A DNA stretch of 64,000 nt from Hoylesella loescheii DSM 19665 = JCM 12249 = ATCC 15930 (GTDB lineage Bacteria; Bacteroidota; Bacteroidia; Bacteroidales; Bacteroidaceae). The translations under genes were made by a program, and so were the position numbers. The notes under the pieces are model-generated. The model saw only the letters and a program-made list of their open reading frames with translations. It was not told the DNA's origin and ran no database searches. The stretch covers positions 30,178 to 94,177 of the forward strand of contig NZ_KB899220.1 in NCBI RefSeq assembly GCF_000378085.1, in the 5' to 3' direction. This document shows positions 34,497-43,700 of this stretch, piece after piece. Each line of letters begins with the position of its first letter. The stretch's first letter is position 1.

Positions 34497-34775
34497 GGTG
34501 TTGAGGTGGTGAGTTTTTGAGGTGGTGAGTTATTTAGTTTGTAAGATGATGAGGTGGTGAGTTTATGCTTTTGGAAGTTTATTAGTAAGCTTGCAAAAAC
34601 CAATAAGCCCATTACGCTCAATAACAAATAAGCTTATAAAGCCAAACACTCAGATACTAACAAGCTCAATAACCAATAAACTAAATAACTCACCAACCCA
34701 TAAACCCACAAACTAAATAACTTTCCAACCCATAAACTCATAAACTTAATAACTCATAAACTTAAATACCCCAAA
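34497..34775. repeat. AT-rich word repeat E1 between xseA and xseB
   Basis: First GAGGTGGTGAGTT words, then AATAAGCTTATAAA, AACTCATAAACTTAATAAC and AAACCCATAAACC words. Similar text recurs at 63605-63712. It fills the gap between two genes normally adjacent; no frame is coding. Confidence 0.75.
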
Positions 34776-34777
34776 TT

Positions 34778-34975
34778 ATGGCTAAACAAGAAATAAAATA
34801 TGAAGAGGCTGTGGCACAACTAGAAGCCATTGTGCGCCGAATGGAAACAGGCGAGCTAGACCTCGATTCGCTTGCCGAAGAACTGAAAAAGGCACAAAAA
34901 CTAATTAAGATGTGCAAGGACAAGCTAACCAAAACAGACGAGGAAATAAAGAAGATGCTCGAAAAAGAGGAGTAG
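34778..34975 (+). CDS. xseB: Exodeoxyribonuclease VII small subunit
   Basis: 65 residues, the normal size. The sequence MAKQEIKYEEAVAQLEAIVRRMETGELDLDSLAEELKKAQKLIKMCKDKL is the typical XseB helical hairpin (YEEA..LE.IV..ME.G.L.LD.L...E.A..L...C...L). It binds XseA to form exonuclease VII. It sits behind xseA, separated by the repeat tract 34497-34775, and is followed by a hairpin at 35052-35109. Confidence 0.95.
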   Translation: MAKQEIKYEEAVAQLEAIVRRMETGELDLDSLAEELKKAQKLIKMCKDKLTKTDEEIKKMLEKEE

Positions 34976-35051
34976 ACTGCAGAGGTGTGGCCATCGCCTC
35001 GCCCACCTTTCTACCGCCTTTATGCGTCACGAGCCCTACCCCAACCCACTA

Positions 35052-35109
35052 AAAACCTATGTTGTTCGTAACATTATAAATACGCACAACATAGGTTTTC
35101 GCACTTGTA
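35052..35109. terminator. Hairpin/terminator after xseB
   Basis: AAAACCTATGTTGT (35052-35065) is the exact inverse of ACAACATAGGTTTT (35096-35109), separated by 30 nt. Runs of A on the left and T on the right would allow termination in either direction. Confidence 0.6.
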
Positions 35110-35192
35110 TAATCAATGGGCGCACACTTAGAAAACATCCCTTGCAAAACGATAAATAAGAGTTGAGACTGTGCTTTTACATCTCCCATGCT

Positions 35193-35299
35193 GTTACACA
35201 TAAGTTGGAACATCCTTCCAGATGATATGGAACACGGTTCCAGTATAACTGGAACGCTATTCCATCTTAACTGGAATACTGTTCCATGTCATCTGGACC
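35193..35299. repeat. Dyad-lattice array B2 (TGGAAC/GTTCCA, 22-bp period)
   Basis: TGGAAC-type hexamers at 35206, 35228, 35250, 35272 and 35294, each (but the last) followed 3 bp later by an NTTCCA partner; GTTACA precedes at 35193. The 22-bp spacing is exact, spacers vary. It lies between the convergent xseB and reverse transcriptase genes. A REP-like hairpin (GCCAACTACCGC-ATA-GCGGTTGGC) follows at about 35430-35453. Confidence 0.9.
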
Positions 35300-35499
35300 G
35301 CAACGAGCGGTTTGTTAACTGGTTTTTAAAGGTTAGTTTTCGCCTACCATTTTTTCATCGAGCAATATCCATACACCAGTTCGAGATAACCCAATAACTC
35401 ATAATAGGCCCTTGTACATGTTAGTGGCGTTACGCCAACTACCGCATAGCGGTTGGCATAATAACACATATCACCAAGCCTCAACGCATGGTCAGTCTG

Positions 35500-36738
35500 T
35501 TATGCATAGAGATTCCACGCCAACAAACCTGCAAAAGTGAGCAACGCAAAGAACGCAATCACAAGTGCGCAACCCCTTCTTGGAGGGTCTCCGAGATAGC
35601 CGCCAACATGCATAGAATCGTCATTTGCTGGGCGCATACCTCGTTTTCGCGTCTTACTTTTGGGATAACCCGCCGCATGGAGCGCACAATACTTGTTCCA
35701 AAGTTTAAGATACGTGGGATCGGCTTCGCCCTTCACCATCTTCATATAACTCAACCTGCCCCGCAAAACTGCAGATAAGTTGATACGTTTGCTATGTCCT
35801 TTGGTCTTGCCATGCTGGTTGCGATAATTCCACAGTGCCTTTTCAGATGCGTCTTCGTAACCATATCGTTCCCACATGTATAACAAGGTGCGTATCTGTC
35901 GTGCGTATTCGCGCGTTACATTCACCTTATCGCTCACCACAACACCCGTAACCTGTTGCCTTCGTCCACGTCTTTGCAGACGTGTTTTGCGTTCGTTCAG
36001 TCTAAACCCATACTTCTCTACAATGGTGGAGAGCTGCATATAGAAGCTCCCCGTTGTGCGCAGCACGTCGTTGTCGCTGCTAAACGTCATGTCGTCGGCA
36101 TACCTTGTATAGGTTGCCCCTATGCGTTGGGCGGCAGCGGCTAGTTCTTCGTCCATCTTTCGGCACACCATATTAGATAGCGTTGGTGATGTTGGGAAGC
36201 CCTGTGGCAAGACATCGCCCTGCGGTTCGGTAGCGGTACACAATCCCGAAAGCAGTTTAGCGGCTTCGGTAGAGCATTTTATTGGTTCTGCCAACAGAAC
36301 ATCTTCCACCATTTGGCGCGTAATGGAGGGGAAGAAGTCTTTGAGGTCGATATTCAAGATATAACGTTTGCCCACATGTTGTTGGGCGTTTTGCGCCACC
36401 GACTTATCCCTTACGAAGCCGTAACACCAAGGGGTGGGCACATAAAAATCCTGCAACAAGGCGTTAAAGGCCTGCAACATAAACAACAAACTGCTGTGGG
36501 GAGCAACGATGGCACGCGTTCCGCCGTGTTTCTTTCGCATGCGGTAGCGTGTGGTTCTGCGGTCGTCTTTACCGGTATCGGCAAAACACTGCAGCTGATT
36601 GGTTCTGAAACCAGCCTGCACACCTATTTGCTTGGCCACATCGTTAAGCACGTTGGTCAGTTCGTCGGCCGAGTAAATGTATTGCAATTGGTTGCCTATC
36701 GTTGTTTTCAGGTTGATGTTTTGGTTGCGTCGTGCCAT
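35500..36738 (-). CDS. Retron reverse transcriptase with C-terminal transmembrane helix
   Basis: 412 residues. The RT core shows IDLKDFFPSI (130-139), PQGFPTSPTLSNM (178-190) and the catalytic TRYADDMTF (YADD 213-216). The two retron-specific marks are both present: region X NAxxH (NAQQH, 117-121) and region Y VTG (263-265). After the thumb a basic linker (about 358-389; PKSKTRKRGMRP, DPPRRG) leads to a hydrophobic helix (389-410; ALVIAFFALLTFAGLLAW) ending the protein, so the RT is probably anchored in the inner membrane by a C-terminal single span. Its msr-msd RNA and promoter lie directly upstream (36764-36920). No separate effector gene is near: xseB and ruvA flank it. Retrons are anti-phage systems; here the membrane helix itself may be the effector part (inference). 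Confidence 0.9.
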   Translation of the reverse strand: MARRNQNINLKTTIGNQLQYIYSADELTNVLNDVAKQIGVQAGFRTNQLQCFADTGKDDRRTTRYRMRKKHGGTRAIVAPHSSLLFMLQAFNALLQDFYVPTPWCYGFVRDKSVAQNAQQHVGKRYILNIDLKDFFPSITRQMVEDVLLAEPIKCSTEAAKLLSGLCTATEPQGDVLPQGFPTSPTLSNMVCRKMDEELAAAAQRIGATYTRYADDMTFSSDNDVLRTTGSFYMQLSTIVEKYGFRLNERKTRLQRRGRRQQVTGVVVSDKVNVTREYARQIRTLLYMWERYGYEDASEKALWNYRNQHGKTKGHSKRINLSAVLRGRLSYMKMVKGEADPTYLKLWNKYCALHAAGYPKSKTRKRGMRPANDDSMHVGGYLGDPPRRGCALVIAFFALLTFAGLLAWNLYA

Positions 36739-36763
36739 GCTACGTTGGATTATATAGTAAAAA

Positions 36764-36884
36764 TATAGGAATGCCGTAGAAGTTTACTTTTTGGTAAATC
36801 CCATTTACCAAAAACGATACTTTGTATCAAACTCTGACGAATACATCAGAAACTACCTCTAAATTTCTTCGGCTATTCCTATAC
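36764..36884 (-). ncRNA. Retron msr-msd RNA
   Basis: Reading the minus strand: arm a1 (36883-36865, TATAGGAATAGCCGAAGAA), a hairpin TCTGA/TCAGA (36850-36833), a hairpin GATAC-AAA-GTATC (36828-36816), a perfect 12-bp stem TTTTTGGTAAAT-GGG-ATTTACCAAAAA (36814-36788), then arm a2 (36781-36764, TTCTACGGCATTCCTATA). a1 and a2 pair over about 17 bp with one bulge and one mismatch, the defining retron arrangement. The 12-bp stem is the likely msd part, and the AGC within a1 is a candidate branch-point region. At about 120 nt it is short for a retron. It ends 25 bp before the RT start codon. Confidence 0.82.
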
Positions 36885-36889
36885 GAAAG

Positions 36890-36920
36890 CAAAATTAAGT
36901 ATTTCATTTTATAGTACAAG
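36890..36920 (-). promoter_or_regulatory. Promoter of the retron
   Basis: Minus strand CTTG (36920-36917), 19 bp, TAATTTTG (36897-36890). The expected start point, 6-7 nt after the box, falls on the first base of arm a1 (about 36884), which supports both the promoter and the RNA model. Confidence 0.7.
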
Positions 36921-37169
36921 CATCACCTTTTACGTTTTATAATTTATTTACACTTTAACATAAGCGATGCAATATCACTTCACTAAAATGGTCCAAATTA
37001 TGTCACTCGAACCATAAAAACCGCTTTACACAGGGCGATTGGCCTATCCCGCAGCAGTCGCCAACCCTTCTTCACCCTGCCAATACAGTTTTTTATGTGC
37101 GCACACAATAATGCGCGCCTAGAGGCGTTATATAATAACGTATACGTACACATATTAAATACATCATTA

Positions 37170-37787
37170 ATGATTGAATATATCAAGGGCGACTTGGCCG
37201 AACTTACCCCGGCTATGGCTGTTATTGAAGCGGCTGGAGTGGGCTATGCGCTCAACATCTCACTGAATACATACTCCGCCATTCAAGGTAAAGACAAATT
37301 GAAGCTCTTCGTTCACGAGGCGTTGGTTACGGGTGGGCGCGACGATTCGTACACGCTCTATGGTTTCGCCACACGTCAAGAGCGCGAACTTTATCGCTTG
37401 CTTATCAGCGTTTCGGGCGTTGGTGCCAACTCGGCACGCATGATTCTTTCGGGAATGTCGCCGTCTGAGCTGTGCAACGTTATTGCCGCGGGCGACGACA
37501 AGATGCTTAAGACCGTTAAAGGCATTGGTGCAAAGACCGCACAACGCATCATCGTAGACCTGAAAGACAAGATTATGACAAGCGGAGTGGCCCAAGAATT
37601 GTCCGTACCCACTAACGCAAACGCCAATGCGATGAATGTTGCCGTGAAAGACGAAGCCGTGGGTGCACTCACCATGTTGGGCTTCGCGCCTGCTGCTTCG
37701 GCCAAAGTGGTGGTGGAGATACTGAAAGAACAACCCGAACTACCCGTTGAACAGGTGGTGAAAGCGGCGTTGAAAATGATAAAGTGA
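37170..37787 (+). CDS. ruvA: Holliday junction branch migration protein RuvA
   Basis: 205 residues from ATG 37170 ([26 protein letters not shown]); an upstream ATG at 37095 would add 25 non-homologous residues. Domain I OB-fold (1-65), domain II with two helix-hairpin-helix motifs ([15 protein letters not shown] and [19 protein letters not shown]) that bind the junction, and domain III (about 150-205; [19 protein letters not shown]) that contacts RuvB. Tetramers hold Holliday junctions for RuvB-driven migration. sprA/sov begins 11 bp after the stop. Confidence 0.96.
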   Translation: MIEYIKGDLAELTPAMAVIEAAGVGYALNISLNTYSAIQGKDKLKLFVHEALVTGGRDDSYTLYGFATRQERELYRLLISVSGVGANSARMILSGMSPSELCNVIAAGDDKMLKTVKGIGAKTAQRIIVDLKDKIMTSGVAQELSVPTNANANAMNVAVKDEAVGALTMLGFAPAASAKVVVEILKEQPELPVEQVVKAALKMIK

Positions 37788-37798
37788 CCTAAAAAGGC

Positions 37799-40700
37799 GT
37801 GCTGCGAAATAAGAAGACAAGAAGGACTTTGATGGTGGCGCTCGTCATTTGCTTGACGGGCTATGCCCTTGCTTTGCCCTTTGCGCAAGACAATAGAGGG
37901 CGAAGGCAAAACAATCGCACGCAAAGAAGCGCCAACAATGCACCAGCTAGAAACGCCAACAATGCCTCAAACAACACGCCCCAACGGAATGTGGAACGTC
38001 CTGATCTACCCGATGGTAGCTTGCCGGAAGACACAACACTGGTAATTGACAACGAAGACGCACCCGAAACACAAACCACCGACAGCCAGCAAACAGGCAC
38101 AACAACGCCCATTTGGCGCGTACAACCCACCACACCCACCACTTTTGGCGACCTGTGGCAGAATGCCATGGACCTGAAACGCCCAGATAACATGAAGCAA
38201 GGGGTGGAATATAACGACACGCTTGACCGCTACTTGCTAGGCACGAAATGGGGAAGGCAGTACATTGGAACGCCCATCATGATGACCCCCGACGAATATC
38301 GGCGATGGAGCGAACGACAGGCACGCAACAGCTTTTTCAGAAAAAAGAACGACGAAATATACAAGGCGAAGGGTAAAGAGAAGTTCGACTTCACCGACAT
38401 GCACTTCGACTTAGGACCAGCCGAAAAGATATTCGGTCCTGGTGGCGTGCGTATCAAGACCCAAGGGTCGGCCGAAATACGCTTCGGAGCTACGCTCAAG
38501 AACATCGACAACCCCTCTATCCCCATCCGAAACCGTAAGACAACAACGATGAACTTCGATGAGAAGATTAACATCAACATGAACGGAAAGGTGGGCGATA
38601 AGGTGGATATGAACCTGAATTACAACACCGATGCCACCTTCGACTTTGATGCACAAAGCCTAAAACTGAAATACGACGGTAAGGAAGACGAGATCATAAA
38701 GCTTGTTGAGGCTGGAAACGTGAGTTTCCCTGCCAACTCGTCGCTTATCAAGGGGGCAAGTTCGCTCTTCGGTATACGCACCGATTTGCAGTTTGGAAAG
38801 CTGAAAATGCAACTCGTGGCCTCGCAAAAGAAATCGTCGTCGAAAAGCGTTTCGTCGCGCGGAGGGGTTCAACTAACGCCTTTCGAACTTGATGCGGCCA
38901 ACTATGAAGAAAACCGACACTTCTTTCTTTCGCACTATTTCCGCGATAAATATGATGAGTGGATGGCCTCGTTACCCACTGTTAAGAGCGGCATCAGCAT
39001 CAACCGTGTGGAGGTTTGGGTAACAAACAAGACGGGAACAACCACCAACACCCGCAATATCGTGGCCCTTACCGACCTCGGAGAAGTGAGTCACATCTCC
39101 AATCCATTGTGGGGCGCATCGGGATTGGTACCTGCCAACAACGCCAACTCCGAATATCCAGCCATGGTCAGTTCGTACGCCGCAGCCCGCAACATCGACC
39201 AAACGTCGTCTACACTCGACGGAATACCTGGTTTTGTGGGTGGTAACGACTACGAAAAACTTCAAAACGCGCGCTTGCTTCAACCCTCCGAGTACAACGT
39301 TAACACCACGATGGGCTACATTTCGCTAAGACAGGGTCTGCAAACCGACCAAGTTTTGGCCGTTGCCTACGAATATACCTACGGCGGAAACACCTATCAG
39401 GTGGGCGAATTTGCTGCCGATAACACCGACATCAACCAAGCCCTCTTCGTCAAGTCGCTTAAAAACACCAGCAACAACCCGCATCAAGGCAACTGGCATT
39501 TGATGATGAAGAACGTGTATTATCTGGCCACTTCGGTTGAGCAAGAGCGGTTCAGGCTAGACATCAAGTACCAAAGCGACACCACAGGCGTATATCTTAC
39601 CTACATACCCGAAGCCCAAGTGAAAGACCAACCCTTAATTAGGGTGATGGGTGCAGACCGTCTTGACAACAACAATAAGGTGCATGCCAACGGTTATTTC
39701 GATTTCGTTGAAGGCTATACCGTAAGCAATGGTCGCGTGTTCTTGCCCAAGACGCAGCCCTTCGGCAAACATCTGTACAACTATCTTCGGGCTAAAGGCG
39801 TGTCGGATGCCGTTGCCCGAAGCTACACCTACGACCAACTGTACGACTCGACCAAAACCATCGCCAAACAAATTGCCGAGAAAAACAAGTTCATTCTTAC
39901 CGGTCAGTATCGCGGAACTAGTGCTAACGTCATCTCGCTTGGTGCATACAACGTGCCACAAGGTTCGGTTGTGGTTACGGCGGGTGGTGTTAGGCTCACC
40001 GAAGGCGTAGATTATAGCGTGGATTATTACGCTGGGGAAGTAACCATCCTTAACCAGAGCATCTTGGATGCAGGCACAGCGGTGAACGTTTCGCTAGAAA
40101 GCAACACCGACTATGGCCAACAACGCAAAACGATGTTTGGCCTAAACTGGGAGTATAACTTCTCGAAAGACCTGCAACTAAGCGGTACTTTGCAGCACCT
40201 ATCCGAGCAAGCGCTCACCACGAAGGTAAATATGGGAGCCGAACCGCTGAACAACACGCTCTGGGGATTGAACCTCAACTGGAAGAAAGAAAGTCAATGG
40301 CTCACCAATTTGCTAGATAAGATACCCTTCTTGCACGTTAGTCAGCCCTCGCAGATAAGCTTCACGGGCGAATTTGCCCACCTCATAGCGGGCCGTAGCA
40401 AGGGAACGCAAGACAATGCCTCGTATCTTGACGACTTCGAAACCACCAAAAGCTCGCTCGATGTTAGCACACCCACCTCGTGGACGCTAGCTAGTACGCC
40501 CTCGATGTTTGTCGAACACGACGATAAAGCCACCCTTAACAGTGGATTTAACCGTAGCCGACTGGCTTGGTACACAATAGATCCGCTTTTTACACGAAGA
40601 AGTAGCTCGCTAACGCCCTCACATATCAAGGGAGACTTACAGCAATTGTCCAACCACTACGTGCGCGAAGTACCCGTTCGAGAGCTTTTTCCCAACCGTG

Positions 40701-43700
40701 ATCAAAACAGTTACGGTGGAATTTCTACCCTTTCGGTGCTCAATTTGGCGTTCTACCCCGCCGAAAGAGGACCTTACAACTTCAATCCCGACCTTAATCC
40801 CGATGGAACACTTGACAATCCAGCCAAGCGTTGGGGTGGTATGATGCGCAAACTAGACACAAACGACTTCGAAGCAGCCAACATCGAGTACATCGAATTT
40901 TGGCTGCTCGACCCCTTTATTTACTCAAATCGCCAACCCAACGCCAACGATTACGGCGGCGATTTCTACCTTAACCTGGGCGAAGTAAGCGAAGATGTGC
41001 TGCGCGACGGCAAGAAATTCTACGAAAGTGGCATGCCTGTGGACGGTTCACAAAGCTTCGTTACCACCCAATGGGGTAAGATACCCACCCAAGCCACCAC
41101 AACTTACGCCTTCGCAACATCACGTGGAGCGAGGGCAATGCAAGACGTTGGGTTTAACGGATTGAATGATAACGAGGAGCGTTCGTTCCCCGCTTACCAG
41201 TCGTTTCTTAACGCGGTAAGGGGCAGGGTGAATGCTGCCGTATTCGATTCGATACAGGCCGACCCCGCCAACGACAACTACCACTACTTCCGTGGGTCTG
41301 ATTACGACCGTGCCGAGCTGTCCATCTTGCAACGATACAAACGCATAAACAACCCCCAAGGAAACTCGCCCGACAGCGATCAACGCAGCGAAAGCTACGA
41401 CACATCGTACAAATCTACGCCCGATGTGGAAGACATCAACCAAGATTATACGCTCAACGAATACGAAAAATACTACCAATACCACGTGTCGTTACGTCCT
41501 CAAGACATGGTGGTGGGCCGTAATTTCATCGTAGACAAGCGCGAAGCGTCGGCCTCTCTGCGTAATGGCACCAACGAAAACGTCACTTGGTATCAGTTCC
41601 GTATCCCCCTTCGCGAGTACGAAAAGCGGTTCGGTTCTATCTCCGACTTTTCCAGCATCCGCTTCATGCGTATGTTCCTCACGGGCTTCAAGCGTCCCAT
41701 CGTGTTGCGTTTCGGTTCGCTCGACCTTGTACGAGGCGAATGGCGAAGCTACGAACAAAACCTTAGCAACACGGCTTCACAAACAGGAAAGATGTCGGTT
41801 AGTGCCGTAAGCTACGAAGAAAACAGCGATAAGACACCCGTAAACTATATCCTTCCGCCTGGAATAGAACGTGGAGCCGACCCCAACCAACCGCAAATGG
41901 TGGAGAACAACGAACAAGCTTTGAGCCTTGTTGTCGACAATCTTGGTCAGGGCGAAGCAAAAGCCGTGTACAAAAACACCACCATCGACCTACGCCAATA
42001 TCGTCGTTTGCAGATGTTTGTTCACGCTAATGCGCTCGAACCCAACGTCACAGCCCTTGCCAACGGCGAGTTCTCGGTGTTCATTCGACTAGGAAGCGAC
42101 TACAAAAACAACTTCTACGAGTACGACATTCCTCTGACGCTGACACCTGCGCGTCGATATAACGACCGCTCATGGGCCGATAGCCGTGCCGTATGGCCCG
42201 AAGAAAACATGCTCGATATTGCCCTCAGCGTGTTCACCAACTTAAAAAAGGCACGCAACAAGGCACGCGCCACGGGTCAGGCTTCATTCACTTCGCTGTA
42301 CAGCGCCTATGATGTAGACAAGCCAAAGAATAAGGTTAGCATCATGGGAAACCCCACTTTGGGCGAAGTAAAGACCATTATCATCGGCGTACGCAACAAT
42401 GCCGCCACACAAAAGAGTGGCGAAGTGTGGGTGAACGAACTGCGATTGAAGGAATATGAGAATGAAGGTGGATGGGCAGCACAAGGAAACCTCAACGTGC
42501 AACTATCCGATTTCGGTACGCTTAACCTGCAAGGACGATACATTTCAGAAGGTTTCGGCGGACTGGAAGATGGTGTTGCCGAACGCGCCAAAGACAATTT
42601 CAAGTCTTACAGCGTAACAACCAACCTCGAATTGGGTAAGTTCTTCCCCGAGAAGGCTAAGGTTTCGGCCCCGCTTTACTACTCGCGAACACAGGAAGAA
42701 AGCAGTCCGAAGTACAACCCACTTGACACCGACCTGCGCCTTAAAGATGCTCTCGATGCTGCAAACCGTCAAGAACGCGACTCGATTAAGAACATCGCCA
42801 TCCGTCGCACCACAAATACCAACTTCTCACTGTCTAACGTTCGTATCGGCATACAGAACAAACGCCACCCCATGCCTTACGATCCGGCCAACTTCTCGTT
42901 CTCGTATAGCAATTCTTCACGCTTCACTAGCGGCGAAACAACAGTTTACGAGCGTGAGAACAACTGGCGTGCCGCACTGGCATACAACTGGACTCCCGTG
43001 TACAAACCTCTCGAACCATTTAAGAATCTCAAAGGCAAGAGCAAGTGGCTAGACATCTTGAAGCGCTTCGGATTAAACTGGTTGCCACAAAATCTCTCGT
43101 TCAACTCCGACATCAACCGCAGCTATTACGAGTTGCAAGAACGCGATATGGAGAGCAAGGGCGGCGATCGCTTACCACTAACCTTCAATTCGCAATTCCT
43201 TTGGAATCGTGATTTTGCCGTTCGTTGGGACCTAACGCGCAACCTGCATGCCAACTTCCAAAGTGCCACACACGCCGAAGTGGAACAACCTTACACACCC
43301 GTTAACAAGGATCTATACGCCGAACGCTACCAAGCCTGGAAAGATTCGGTGTGGAATAGCATACGAAACTTCGGCACGCCGCTAGACTATAACCAGTCGT
43401 TCACCCTCTCTTATCAGCCGCCACTCAATCTGCTGCCCATCTTCAATTGGGTTAATGCCGACCTTACTTATAACGCCACCTATCGTTGGGTACGTGGAAC
43501 GCAACTCGAAGACGGTTCTTCGTTGGGCAACACCATTGCCAACAACCGCGACTTCAACCTCAACTCAACCTTCGACCTCGTGCGTCTTTACAACCATATA
43601 CCTTTCCTTAAAAAGGCCAACGAACGCTTTAACCGCGAACCAAACACTGCCGAATTGAGCCGAAAGCGCGAAGAAAGGCAGGCCGAACAGCGGAGAAAGA

